Below, piece by piece: positions 1 to 10,239 of a stretch of DNA of 64,000 bases; position 1 is the stretch's first letter; every line of letters starts with the position of its first letter. The stretch is from Icerya purchasi (lineage: Eukaryota > Arthropoda > Insecta > Hemiptera > Monophlebidae). The translations under genes were made by a program, and so were the position numbers. The stretch is taken from positions 226,235,064 through 226,299,063 of the forward strand of contig CM077115.1 in NCBI GenBank assembly GCA_039619475.1, given 5' to 3'. Under the pieces are notes generated by a model. It saw nothing but the letters and a program-made list of their open reading frames with translations. It made no database searches and was not told where the DNA came from.

Positions 1-306
1 CGTTTGAGAAACATTATTAATTGGTGTTGAAATGTGTACAAAGTTTGGATGAGATGCTTGAGAAAGGGTACTAAAAGAATTGTGAACAGTAAAGGAGATT
101 TCGTTACGTATTAAAATTGCTGCACCTCCATACCCGTCTTCTCGATCAGATCTGACTATTTTATAACCTCTAATGTTAATTTGGGTTGTCTCTTTGAGCC
201 ACGTTTCAGAGAGTAAAACAATATCTATTTCCAATCGATATAGTAGGCTTTCTAAAGCATTCCTATTTGCTCTTAGACTTCGGCAGTTCCATTGCAGAAT
301 TTTCAT
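1..306 (-). CDS. Non-LTR retrotransposon ORF2, endonuclease N-terminus (partial)
   Basis: The minus strand reads from an ATG at 306 without a stop for 102 codons to the window edge. The protein begins MKILQWNCRSLRANRNAL, continues with LLYRLEIDIVLLSETWLK, and then has a GYKIVRSDR segment followed by DGYGGAAILIRN. This is the start of an apurinic-type endonuclease (exonuclease-endonuclease-phosphatase fold) as found at the head of Jockey-like non-LTR ORF2. The N of QWNCRSL and the E of SETW are the expected metal-binding and catalytic positions. The domain nicks target DNA to prime reverse transcription. In-frame stops lie just upstream of the ATG. Unlike the other relics here it has no frameshift, so the element may be fairly young. 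The remainder of the endonuclease, RT and RNase H would lie outside the window. Confidence 0.85.
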   Translation of the reverse strand, partial: MKILQWNCRSLRANRNALESLLYRLEIDIVLLSETWLKETTQINIRGYKIVRSDREDGYGGAAILIRNEISFTVHNSFSTLSQASHPNFVHISTPINNVSQT

Positions 307-1698
307 TTTAAAGTTAATTACTTAAAAAACAAAATGGGAGAGACTTAAAGTTAAAGAATAGTGACAATTAAATCAGGTTTATAGGAATGGATCTGTGGAA
401 AAAACACAAGCATATTTTTTAAAATTTTAAAGAGGCCATTATTATCGACGAAATTATAACAATAAGTGAGAAAAAGAAGATAATACATATATAGCTAACT
501 GATCATCTCTGTGTAATTCACGATTTTAAATAGAACCTGTTAAAAAAAGTATTCATGGCTGAAGAAAAAAAAAAGAAGTAAAGTCAACGGCACCAGTGTG
601 AACCAGTTTCTAAATATGCTGCCCATCTGTCATCGGAGGTGAATTAATTAATCAGCGGGCGTCGAAAGGAAAACCGAGGTAGTCAAGAACACAGAGAGAG
701 AGAGAGAGAACAGGGAAAAGAAAGAAAGCGAAAATTGTTCAACAGTGAGAGACTGAAATTCGTTGAAGAGTTCGCGCGAACATCCGCCAAATCTTTTCTC
801 GTCATACGAAGAATGAAAAAAGCCGGAAACCGCTTGACTCTGTCGTCGTTAACCTTTCCCGTTGCGGTGAAATAAGTTTTTCGAAATTCTTCGTTTTTGC
901 CGTCGTTTTCAGTTTCCCGCCCTTTCTTCCGAGCGGTTATAATATATATTGCGCGACGGAATGATTACAGTGTCGCGATGATGTGCGAACAAGAGGAAAC
1001 GAGAGACGGGAAACCCATAAAAATGCACGAGAGGGAAACGGACGAAAATCGAATACGAACGAAAAATGCGAATCTTTCGAATTATCGTTATTCGAACGAC
1101 GAAGCAAACGGCCGAGAGAGAGAGAGAGAATTAATAACGGCGTTGTAAAGGGCGAGGCGGGCTGGAGGAAAAATGGAATTAGCCGGACGTTGTAAGTCGA
1201 ATGCGAAAAAACCGAAAGAGCTACCACGAAGAGGATTTTTCACAGCTGGAGTTTGTCCAGTTTGACTAATAAACAAATCTCGGCGGCCGGCGAGGAATAA
1301 TACGATCCGTGTTGGGTAAACTGCCCCGGACTGGCCTGGCAGATTATTTTCACTTGTAGTTTAGACACAGACGGTCGCTGCTACGACACGTATATGCATG
1401 CCGACGTACAAACGTTCATTATCCGAAATACGCCGCACACAACACACTCTACCTTTTTCAACTAGCAGGCTATTTCTCGCTCAGGAAAATCTTAATTTAT
1501 AGCTTGGAAGAGCTCTTAAAAGAGCCTCACAAAAATGAACGCTGCCAGCTGCTCGTTGTCGCTTCTCTATCGCAACTCTCGCACAAAATCGTTAACAGAA
1601 ATTAAGAAAGTTGCGCAACGCACCTGCATACACTTACATGCGCGTCCGTCTATAAAACACAAATATACAACATATATTACACCGGCAGAGGAGAGAGC

Positions 1699-1732
<34 letters not shown>

Positions 1733-2600
1733 TGTGTCGATGTTTCGATCGTGACCGATGTGCATTCGGACACGATTGCCTGTGCAAGCGTGTAGGTAAC
1801 TCGCTTAAATTATCTCCTTCTAGTTACGCTGAGAATGAATGTATGACAACGACAACGGTGCATTTATAATTAACATATCATTGCCGTTGACCGATGGAGT
1901 TTGTAATGCGAATAACGCGTGCAGAAGCCGTGTACACTTTTAGGAATTTCCATGTGCAAGAGGAGATGCTGAACAAGAAAGCAGCGTCTTCGCGCCGGTA
2001 CTTGGCTAAATGCTTTTAAAAATTGATTTTTCACACGCCGGCCGCGCTCCTAGACGATTCCGATTGCTTATCTGAGGTAGAATAAACAACGCCGGTCCCT
2101 GCACTTTGACTGATGAGAGCAGAATGAACCTGCCTGCGACGTCACTCCACCGCCGAATGTGTTAAATGTGCGCAATGTGCTACGACACACACGCTTTTCT
2201 GGCTCGTTTATTTTCGTTTCACTGCCGCCGATAACACATAGCTCGTGTTCCTAAGCAGCATGGGGGCAGTTTAAAGGCGCCGGTTACCTCATTAAGCCGC
2301 TACAGTTCGGTTCGCACGGTACGTAGATTTAAATTAACGAAGAAACAATTGCTCTTTCGCTATGACACATTTCGAAAAACACCTTTACTCAAAATAGTGA
2401 ATTTTTACTCAAAATAAAGCAATGAAACAATCGACTTCTCCGTTCTTTCTGGTAGCGCTCGATTGCGGGGAGACCGATAGTGACCGGCCGCCAATCGTTT
2501 GTATCGAACTACAAATGCATCTGCATCGACTCGTGCACATCTGCTGGTATACCCCGGCCACATTGACTTTCACGCAACCGTTAACAGTTACTTAAGAAAT
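307..2600. other. CpG-rich stretch without an assigned gene
   Basis: From about 600 onward the sequence has many more C+G and CpG steps than the A+T-rich background. It also holds GA microsatellite blocks (about 690-707, 1116-1129, 1702-1729). Short overlapping open frames on both strands are low-complexity (RERERER, SLSLSLS) and resemble no family. A donor-like AG|GTAACT occurs near 1795. The composition would suit a promoter or 5' untranslated exon of a host gene, but no core promoter or coding exon can be shown. Confidence 0.3.
1702..1729. repeat. (GA)n microsatellite
   Basis: An uninterrupted GA dinucleotide run. It creates spurious Arg-Glu and Ser-Leu repeat reading frames on the two strands. 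Shorter GA runs occur near 690, 1116, 20353 and 28725. Confidence 0.9.
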
Positions 2601-2896
2601 AAACGAGTTCCTTACTGACACGCGTGAAACGGTTTCGAAGCTTCTTCGACGATCTGTCCAAGATAGTTTTCGAAATAAACATGAACTTTTTTATTCGAAA
2701 CCAGTCTCGTACCTGTGCGATTTTAACATCATACAGAGTGCCTTACTTAATTCCTGATCGTCGACGACTACCTATTCGTACACTTCAACTATTCACAGAC
2801 ACAGTCTTATTCTCTTAGGCAATTTCGAACACTACGTATATACTATAATTCAATAATAATGTCTAGAATTTTATACGGAATTCAAATATATTATGT

Positions 2897-3154
2897 GAGG
2901 CTAAGAAAACTGAAATAAATAAAATAAGTAAAATACAGAAGAGGTGTTTGAAACTCATACTCCCTCATTGGAAGCAGAATGACACTACATCAACCTGGTG
3001 CAAGGTAAACAACGACATGTCCCCCAAGATGTACTATTACTATTACAGACTACTTGAATTTAACGTAAATAATATAAAATTACCATCTAGGCAAAAAACT
3101 CGATTGACGAGAAACCAAAGTAACATACATACTACATCTATCCTCGTGGGGTAA
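2897..3154 (+). pseudogene. Non-LTR reverse transcriptase C-terminal fragment
   Basis: An open frame reads EINKISKIQKRCLKLIL at its start and includes LPSRQKTRLTRNQSNIHTTS near its end, stopping at 3152-3154. The IQKRCL-K-IL pattern followed further on by a basic R-TRNQSNIH segment is typical of the region after the RT palm and thumb in Jockey/CR1-like ORF2 proteins. No RT catalytic motifs lie upstream, so this is a 5'-truncated or eroded remnant. A related reading continues past the stop in another frame (YPRG...), which suggests a frameshift. Assignment rests on recognising a pattern rather than on an alignment. Confidence 0.45.
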
Positions 3155-3631
3155 ATCTGCGAATTGATAACACAGGTGATATTCGGTTTTAATTAAATTA
3201 ACAAGTACAATATATTAAAGGGAAAAAATAATTGGTGCGTGGAAAAAGGAGATGGAAAATTGGCTAAAGGAATGGTGCAAAGATTGAACAACAAGCTACG
3301 TCCTGAATCTCTCTACCTTTTAATGCTCCTTTCTTTATACGTTTTTGTTCTTGATTTCCTAGTGTCTTTCCCGGACATTAAGTCTCAGATTATGTTTTCC
3401 CTTTTTAAATATTGAACTGTCGGCATGTGGATAATGCACAGATACGCATTACGGGGCGTGTTCCGTAGTTGCAATTAAGTATATATATTTATACTTAATC
3501 TTAACGCTAGAGTACTAATATTATGATTATAGAATAAGTTAAGATAATTTATAATTTTTGTATTTTATAAAATTTTTTGAATAAACGTTAATAAGAGTGT
3601 CGAACATTCACACAACAGGCATATTTGCCCT
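3155..3631. other. Unassigned A+T-rich sequence
   Basis: The first part may be the 3' untranslated continuation of the retrotransposon fragment on its left. No other gene or repeat was recognised. Confidence 0.3.
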
Positions 3632-3916
3632 AAAAAAAAAAAAAAATTATTATATTTAAAAAGGCTAGTGTAAGCACGCAAGACTACACTTGCAACTGAT
3701 ATTATAGTGATTGTTTGACTTATCGATATACAAGTGCAGTCCGCCGTGTCTGTCTGCTGTATACTAACTAGTATATGCATCTTTGTCATTGCCTTCTGCG
3801 TGAAATAGCAAGTACTTCGTTTGTGTACATAATTTCTGTCGTCGCCCAAGATCGAACCCGGGACTTCCGAAACGGAAGCCAAGCGCTCTAGAGCAAATAG
3901 GCTACCGTGACGACGA
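3632..3916 (-). mobile_element. tRNA-derived SINE, family 1, copy a
   Basis: Read on the minus strand, the head begins TCGTCGTCACGGTAGCC. It has an A-box-like segment and then a B box, GGTTCGATCTT, preceded by TTCCGTTTCGGAAGTCCCG. The body includes AGAAGGCAATGACAAAG and TATCGATAAGTCAAAC, and it ends in an A+T-rich tail with a long homopolymer. Copies at 39105-39376 and 60181-60465 share the head, the GTAATGGCAAAC-like box, the TATCGATA-like box and the terminal GTAGTCTTGCGT-like box, which shows the family. RNA polymerase III would transcribe it from the internal A/B boxes and a LINE would mobilise it. The head does not fold as a functional tRNA. Confidence 0.8.
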
Positions 3917-4011
3917 TTTTAACATAGCAAAACCTTTAATCAATAAAAACTTTCATTTCTCTTTTTTGACTTTCACTCGCCGAGACAGTTTTGTAAATTG
4001 CCGGAAATAAC

Positions 4012-4310
4012 AATAATCAAATCAAATCAAATAAATTTTATTATTATTATTTGCGATTGCCGAGGTTTAGCACAAAACATGATATACAAAGAAACAGAAC
4101 ATTAAAAATAGATGAAGTATTAACATCAGTGGCCACGGGAAGGAATATCCCGATATGACTTGAAGATCCTCAGCCGGTTGCGAATCTAACGCATCGCTAT
4201 CTCCCATAAACACATAATCGACAAAACGCCGCCTCCGGCTATGTGCCCCTTGTACGGTTAGACAACCGTACCGACAGTTTCTCACATACTGCTTATTTGT
4301 CAAAAGTTTA
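4012..4310 (-). mobile_element. LINE 3' end with (TTTGA)n tail
   Basis: On the minus strand a C-terminal-like reading runs from about 4303 (MTNKQYVRNC) through GDSDALDSQPAEDLQV and PWPLMLILHLFLMF to a stop near 4067. It is followed by an AATAATAATAAAATTTATT segment and a TTTGA-repeat tail. A very similar tail, ATTTGATTTGATTTGATT after AATAATGATAATAAT, occurs at 44520-44575 on the plus strand. A shared short-tandem tail at the 3' end is the hallmark of non-LTR retrotransposons. The clade is not certain. Confidence 0.5.
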
Positions 4311-5059
4311 CTACGTTACGAAAATAACTTGGCCTACTGCGAAACTTAAAACGGATCCTCTCAAATGAGACAATTTCCATCACCAGGATTATTGCCTTCG
4401 TTAAAATGAGCGGCTTAACTGTAAGCGTTACACAAAGATGTTACATGATTTTTATTCGATCGTTTGTTCTCGTGTCATGAAGTTTATTCGGGTTGCGTTC
4501 AGTTTTGCATTGAAGAGATCGGTGAAATCGTTTAATTTATTTACCTCTTTTATCTTCTTTTATGTTTATGTCTATTGTTTAATTTTATTTCGTTCGTTTT
4601 CTTCTCGATTTCATTTTTGAATTTATCGCTAGTTTAAATTAATACCCGATTCTCTGGCGGGGAGGTAAATCCTTCCTGTACTACTGCTAAAAGTGTTGTC
4701 ACTAACCCTGTCAAAAAGATTAAAACCGCTAACATAACAAAACTGTTCAACAATTATTTTCTCCGACCTCGACGAATTTATCCACTTCGAAAGACAATAT
4801 TCTCGTACAGCTAATTTCTCAGATGTACTTAATAAACTTAGCCACCGCTACTTTTCCTGAACACGTTGGACAAATTGCCATCTGCAAAATCAGGTCTTGC
4901 TACAATCTGGGATAAAGTAGAAGTCACAATTTCTCCTACTCTTAAGTTTTTATTTTGATCGCTCTTTTTTCTATTCGCCTCTTCTAATTATTTTCTTTCG
5001 TTCACGTATCATTTTGTTTTGTTTCCATTATGCTAATGCCATTTGTTTGCTTAGTCCCC
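4311..5059. other. Pyrimidine-rich, no gene recognised
   Basis: The plus strand becomes T+C-rich from about 4430, like the Jockey-like coding sequence that follows. It may be the degraded beginning of that ORF2 or an ORF1, but no diagnostic motif was found. Frames near 4650-4860 (DEFIHFERQYSRT...) resemble nothing named here. Confidence 0.3.
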
Positions 5060-5345
5060 TTACGTAGGTGCCATCTGCCGCATTTATTATCTTATAGTGC
5101 ATTCTTTCGATGTTACTTGTCTCCTTTAATTAGGTTGGTTGACAGCATAAAAAGACCCAGATGCGATGAAAAGCGATGAAAGCTACTTTTATGGAGTTTT
5201 TGGCTTGGTATGCCACTTTCCCTTTCGTCTTCTCCTTTAATTACTATCGTAGTAATGACACACGATCGTAGAGAATTTTTATTCTTCTTCAGAATGAATC
5301 TACTTCTCCTCAATGATGGTTCTCCGAAGTCACTTCCCTTCAAGT

Positions 5346-5456
5346 TCTACAGATCTATCTTTTACCTCCCCTAATTTTAGCCTCAGTTGTTTATGGTATA
5401 CTTTGGATGGCATTTTTGGACGTGATCACGTTCTTATCATCCGATTCTTTGAATGA
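5346..5456 (+). pseudogene. Endonuclease C-terminal motif of the Jockey-like relic
   Basis: This continuous frame reads STDLSFTSPN...LSCLWYTLDGIFGRDHVLII. It matches the conserved end of non-LTR endonucleases, where a Ser-Ala-Ile-Asp-Leu-like segment is followed by Ser-Asp-His. Here the Ser of that last motif is Arg. It fixes the strand and register of the larger relic. Confidence 0.7.
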
Positions 5457-5594
5457 AGTTTCCTCTTCGTCGTCCTTTACTTCTATTTACGTTAAAAAAT
5501 GGTATTTTCTATAGTTGATTTAACTGAATTCCGATCCTTCGTTGATTCCTCCGTTCTCATCAGTTCCTACAGACTTGAATTATTTTTCCTAATA

Positions 5595-6006
5595 TCAAGG
5601 CTATGTCCACGGGGGAGGGGTGGGGGAGTTGAACCTCCCCATCAGAACTGAAACAGTTCTTATAAATACACAAAAATCTGAAAAAAAATCGAAAATTTAA
5701 AATAAATATTGATGATTTTTTAGGGTTTCTTACCTTTAAGAGCAAAAAGAAAAAATATGTTCCGTATTTTTAGGTACTTCATTAATATCTTATGCAAATT
5801 TCTTTATTACGAGTATAATCAATAACGTATGTAATTTTTATTAATGTGTTTATACGGTAATTTATTTACATAAATTATTAATATATAAATCGAAATGATA
5901 GAAATTATTAATAGTATGAATATTATTAGTGAAAAATGTATTGTTATTTATAAGATAAATATGCAAAGAACCCCCCCCCCCCCTCAAAATTCTGGGAACG
6001 GCCCTG
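5595..6006. mobile_element. hAT-like MITE candidate nested in ORF2 relic
   Basis: The block starts CAAGGCTATGTCCAC and ends in the complement of CAGGGCCGTTCCCAG. Both ends are flanked by G/C homopolymer tracts, (G)n at about 5609-5627 and (C)13 at about 5972-5984. CAGGG-type ends next to G-runs are common in hAT-derived MITEs. The terminal match is imperfect and no clean 8-bp target duplication was seen. The interior is A+T-rich and non-coding. It separates endonuclease-type sequence (left) from the RT linker (right), which supports a later insertion. Confidence 0.45.
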
Positions 6007-6639
6007 TCAAATATGTTTTTCTATCTATTTTATTTTTTTTATTTTAATTTTCTCTTCTACTCCTGCCCATCTTCCAGCCTGAAAGAAAAAGTAAATCATC
6101 TTTGAGTTTTAGCACTTTCAGATTTCTTTTTTCTCGTCAAACTCTCGACAACATTCTTTCTTATAAAAGGCCCAATACTAGAGCCAAACTTATTCTTAAA
6201 ACGGCTAAAAGATCCGTGGACTTTTGTTCTTTTTTTTTACACTCTACTTTTATTTCTTAAATTTTGGTGGACTGTTAAGCCTGTTAAATCTCCCCTCTGT
6301 CCCAATATTCATTTAACTATATTTCCTCTCCTGATAAATTGATTTCTTTTATTGACTCTATAATTCCCTGTTACGTTCCCAGCTTTAATGAATCCTGTCG
6401 CATTTCGTCTTCTTCAACCTCCTCACACTTTTTGTCACTACTTTTAGCTTCACGGAACTCGAAAGGTACTTACGTAACTTTTTAAATTCCGTTTTTATAA
6501 TAGACGAGATTTCTTTTTCTAATCTCAAAAATTTGTCTTTCTCTTCGGTTCCTTTTAAACTTCTGTAACTTCTTTCTTCGTTCTAGTTCTACACTTCTTT
6601 TCCTTGGAATTATCCCGATCCCTAAACCTAATTCTTCCA

Positions 6640-6965
6640 CACTTTTTATTTATTTATTATTAACGAGGTACATATCGCTTGGGGTTATCACCTCGGATGA
6701 GGTTATTTACATTTTAAGATTTGTAGTGTTAATGAATTTAATTAATCTATGTAAATGTATTTATACTTAAATTCGCGGAGTGATCGTCTGTCAGTGTGGA
6801 CTGTTGGCATTCAGCACAGTAGATCGGGCATTCAGTGATGATGTGTTTGACTGTGATCTGGCAGCTGCATTAAGTGCAGGTTGGTGGCTCCTAGTGGTCC
6901 AGCAGGTATGCATGGGTGGTTAGAGTATGACCTAGATAGATTCTGTTCAAGGTCCATTGCGTCTA
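6640..6965 (-). mobile_element. Nested non-LTR retrotransposon 3' end (zinc-knuckle tail)
   Basis: On the minus strand the frame reads LTTHAYLLD, then PPTCT-CSCQITVKHIITECP, then IYCAECQQ, ending LSINTFT and a stop. The Cys...Cys...His...Cys spacing with HIITECP is the C-terminal zinc finger that follows RNase H in I/Jockey-like ORF2 proteins. After an untranslated stretch the element ends with an AATAAATAAATA tail (6643-6658 in complement). It sits in antisense between the RT start and the RNase H of the plus-strand relic, so it inserted afterwards. No clear target-site duplication was found. Confidence 0.7.
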
Positions 6966-7358
6966 AAATACATACTTCCGCCTCTACTACTTTTGCGGAA
7001 TCTCACATTCCTCCTCTTTTCATTTGAAGGTCTTGTCTGGACTATCGTTTTCTTATTAAACGTTTAGATCCCCGTCCATTCTTGTTCCTTAGTATTCCTC
7101 TATCTATAGTAATTAGCGTTTTAGCGCCAAAAAACACCAATACCATGTCCCGTCTTTGCCGCCTCCTTCCTGTTTTCACCGCACATATTTTCACTCATTA
7201 TCAGTCGCCATACTTCTCCTTCAACTTTTCTTCGTATATTTTTGCTCTATCAATTACGTTTTTAAAACTATCCAGTCGAAACCTACACCTCAGCATGTTA
7301 TTAAATCGGAATTTTTAAATATCTTAAGCTCTATTTTCCCAAAAACCGCTTTACAATC

Positions 7359-7553
7359 TTTACTGACGACTCTAAAGGATTCCATGGAGTTATTTCAGCA
7401 TTTTTTTTCACCTCTCTGAGCAATTCTGAGTTCTTTAAACTGCCTTCCTTCTATTCAGTTTCCTACGCTGAGTTCGCTGTTGTTTTAAGGAGCATTCTCT
7501 TTATTTCTTACTCTCTGATCTCTCAGAATATCCTTATTATATCAGGTTCCTAA
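7359..7553 (+). pseudogene. RNase H domain of the Jockey-like relic
   Basis: Sixty-four codons stay open, starting FTDDSKGFHGVISAFFF and including KLPSFYSVSYAEFAVVL and NILIISGS. In the family these correspond to TDGSK, the F-AEL segment with its catalytic Glu, and the ISDS strand. Here the Gly of TDGSK is Asp and the Asp of ISDS is Gly, so the domain is probably inactive. A continuation, SVLQDISHSTDHIIHPI, follows after the stop. Confidence 0.75.
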
Positions 7554-7991
7554 AGTGTTCTACAGGACATCTCTCACTCTACCGACCACATAATTCATCC
7601 TATACGTTCTCTACTTCATATTTCCTTCGTCACTCTTTCCAGATTAATTTCTTACGAATACCTACTGAGAGATTGAAGACAGTGGCTTAGAAGTAAGGCT
7701 AGCTCGTTTAACTTTTTCACCCGGACGATTTCTTAGTGTTTTTGAAATCAAAACATCTCATTTCTTCTCATTCTAAATTACGGAGCAACTATTATTCCTT
7801 TTTATTCTCTAATCCTGATTACTTCCGCCTATCTGTTTAGCTGAAACTTCCGTCTCATCCTTTCTTTCACAATTTTCCTTCTCTGCAGCGTTTACGACCA
7901 GTCTACGCTTTGAACACAATTTGCTTTCCTCATTGCTCTACCGTCTCTCACTTATGTCTTCTTCTTTTTGTATTCTCTTTTTATATGCGAT

Positions 7992-8252
7992 CAGGGGCGT
8001 CGCCAGCCGATGAGCCAAAGAGGGGCACGATGATAGAAAGAGGATGTGAATTATAGGAAAAATAAAATGTATAAGTTGTAAAGGCTTAATATTTTATTAA
8101 ACAAGAATAAAATCTTAATTAAAACATAAGTTTTCCAAATTTTCCATGATTACGTGCCTATGAATACTCATCAATTCCAGTTGATTAAAAAGTTTCAAGG
8201 CTTCATGGGGGGGGCAGTTGCCCCTCCCTGCCCCCCGCTGGCGACGCCCATA
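7992..8252. mobile_element. hAT-type MITE with 8-bp target-site duplication
   Basis: The 261-bp element begins CAGGGGCGTCGCCAGC and ends GCTGGCGACGCCCATA. The terminal inverted repeats match over GGGCGTCGCCAGC, with mismatches only at the outermost bases. It is flanked by TATGCGAT at 7984-7991 and again at 8253-8260, an exact 8-bp duplication as expected of hAT transposases. The interior is A+T-rich and non-coding, with a G-run (8209-8216) near the right end. A related copy lies at 44099-44391. It would need a transposase supplied elsewhere. Confidence 0.85.
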
Positions 8253-8460
8253 TATGCGATGCTGATCATGTATACACTTTTTGCACAAATCTATTTCTAC
8301 CCTCGTCACTTTTAGACCTATTCCTTATAATACGTTCTCCATCCTCTCTTTTCGTTCTACTCCTGTTATATTGGCTCATATCATTTCTGATCGCGATTTC
8401 TAATCACGTAAAGATCTAATTACACTTTCTTTTCCTTCCCTAGTTCTCGGGCCAGTTTCC

Positions 8461-10083
8461 ATGTTGACCAAAAAAAAAAAAGAAAAGATTATTCATAAAC
8501 AACATAAATACACTTTTTATAGTTGGCACCGAATTACGATTAAGACAGTATTTCGCAATAATTCGATGAAAGTATGACACAATCACTCGTTTCCTATAAG
8601 CTACTGGGCACATTAGGGACTGCTTTCAACACTGTATTCATCTGATTTTGCAATCCTTCGTGACCATTCCTTTATTCAATAAACCGCTCATCTACTTTCA
8701 CGCTTGTTTCCCCGCGTTCTAAATGTGAATATTATTCATTCCTTCGAGGGTTTTTTAATTAATATATTTATGTCTTCATTCTTTCTCGGCCTTAGAAACA
8801 TATTTATCAGCAGCAAAAAATTAAAATTTTTTGGCACTTCTTCGACCTATTCGCGATCTGACAAAAGTTTCCCTCGCTAAAGATCACACACGGCGATCAT
8901 TTTAAAAATATATAAAGTTAATAGTTATCGCATGGTTCTCTCCTCTTAATTTTATGCACGTAGAATACTTCATTATAAATCAGTTGTGAGTTGGTCCCAC
9001 GACGATCTTTCATAATCACATATGTGTATGGTACAGAACATGTTCTCTACCTGCCCGTCTTTTTCCTGCGTCCTCCAACCTAAGCATTTTATAAAAATTA
9101 ATTTATTACCGCAACGGGACATTTAAAATTTAAATATAAGTAATATTTCCAGCAGTAACTATTAAAAATTCCTGTTTCGAGATTCTTTATTTCTTTGTAA
9201 AAGCTAATAAAATTCACTTTTTTTTGAATTCCCGCGCTGTGTCTGCAGTGTGGTTTTTATATTTAGCTCGTGTTATAGAGGTTTAATGATTTGAGCAATG
9301 CACAAAGAGAAGCGAAGAAACACAGCGATCGTACTTGTGCCAAAAATTAATAAAACGTTATCTAGAGCTTATGTTTACTATAGTAATCCTTTTTTTAAAA
9401 TTTTCATGATTAATATTTATTATGGTAATAATTTTAAAATACTTACAATAGTAAATATTTTATTTAAATTTTCACGATTAATTTATATTCACCGTGGTAA
9501 TCATTTTGTTTAAAACCACAATAAAAGTTTTATTCAAATTTTTATTTCATTTTATCGAGCGTATTGTTTATAATAATTTTACTGACTGTAAACTGCCATT
9601 AATAATTTAATTAATTAATTAATTCTACTTTCCCCGCTTTATTGACAAAACCCCTGATAGCTCGGTTAAATCACAGCAAAAACTTACAAGTTACGCACTG
9701 AAATATTTCACAGGAATCAATCTATCCAGTGGTGAAAATCGGAACAAAATCAGTTCCGTAGTTCCTGAGATTAGCGCGTACAGTCAGACAGACACAATTT
9801 TCGGCTTTTATGTACATGCATATGTATACATATATTTTATATGTAATATACATACACACTTGGCGCAGTCTGACCAACCGGGTGACAGATCATGGTCACG
9901 ATACCCCTACATGGGGTGAGACGATTCGATAATAATACATACACACATATGCATATATATATATAGTCAGAAAGATTATAATCAAATCTGTGTATTTTTA
10001 AAGTTGTCCATACACTTCATGCTTCTCGTGCGAGTATCCATTTATGTTAATTTATTAAAATAAATAAAGTAAAGATATAAAGC
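8461..10083. other. Unassigned A+T-rich sequence with an RTE-like 3' motif
   Basis: Mostly A+T-rich and non-coding. A stretch at about 9730-9790 reads GGTGAAAATCGGAACAAAAT, then CAGTTCC, then GTAGTTCCTGAGATTAGCGC and CAGTCAGACAGACA. From memory, this wording is common in 3' ends of insect RTE-type elements, so it is probably a LINE tail on the plus strand. A (TTAA)n patch lies at 9605-9624 and TA-rich repeats at about 9940-9965. Confidence 0.4.
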
Positions 10084-10239
10084 ATTTTTTTTTTTTTTTT
10101 TTTGGCGCGTCAACAAGGGACATTAACCCAGCGCAAGTGAAATTTTTGAAAGTGTCAGTGTGCACCAGAGGGAATCGAGTTCAAGTCCCAATCCAGCAAA
10201 ACACCACTGCCTAACCACTACGCTGCGACAGCTGGCTTA
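10084..10239 (-). mobile_element. tRNA-derived SINE, family 2, copy a
   Basis: On the minus strand it starts AAGCCAGCTGTCGCAGCG. It has an A box TAGTGGTTAGGCAG and a B box AACTCGATTCC, then a body with GACACTTTCAAAAATTTCAC and GGGTTAATGTCC, and ends GCGCC plus a poly-A tail (poly-T at 10087-10103 on the plus strand). The copy at 54699-54857 shares all these blocks. Its A/B-box spacing is tRNA-like. Confidence 0.8.

Larger units (their letters stand above)
5060..8460 (+). pseudogene. Jockey-like non-LTR retrotransposon ORF2, degraded and interrupted
   Basis: Scattered frames give the domains in the expected order. Endonuclease end: LLLLNDGSPKSLPF, then DLSFTSPNF...LWYTLDGIFG-RDHVLII (5346-5456), where RDH stands in the place of the usual S-D-H. 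RT linker: YKRPNTRAKLILKTAKRS (about 6170-6230). RT start: IPIPKPNSS (about 6600-6640). RNase H: FTDDSKGFHGVISAF...SYAEFAVVL...NILIISGS (7359-7553). A C-terminal region rich in frameshifts follows, and an A-rich stretch occurs at 8469-8480. Three later insertions split it (5595-6006, 6640-6965, 7992-8252). The protein would have made the nick, cDNA and RNA removal during retrotransposition. It is dead: stops and frameshifts are everywhere, and the RT palm with its catalytic Asp pair was not found. The strong pyrimidine bias of the coding strand is shared with the other Jockey-like relics here. Confidence 0.7.

Noticed and set aside
1535..1795. Coding frame ending in an RERERE tract
   Set aside because: The frame is carried by a (GA)n microsatellite, and its opposite strand gives an equally open Ser-Leu repeat.
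3840..3916. tRNA gene
   Set aside because: A and B boxes are present, but the arms do not pair as a cloverleaf. Two other copies have the same ~200-bp body, which identifies a SINE. The same reasoning applies at 10170-10239, 39300-39376, 49120-49200, 54780-54857 and 60181-60260.
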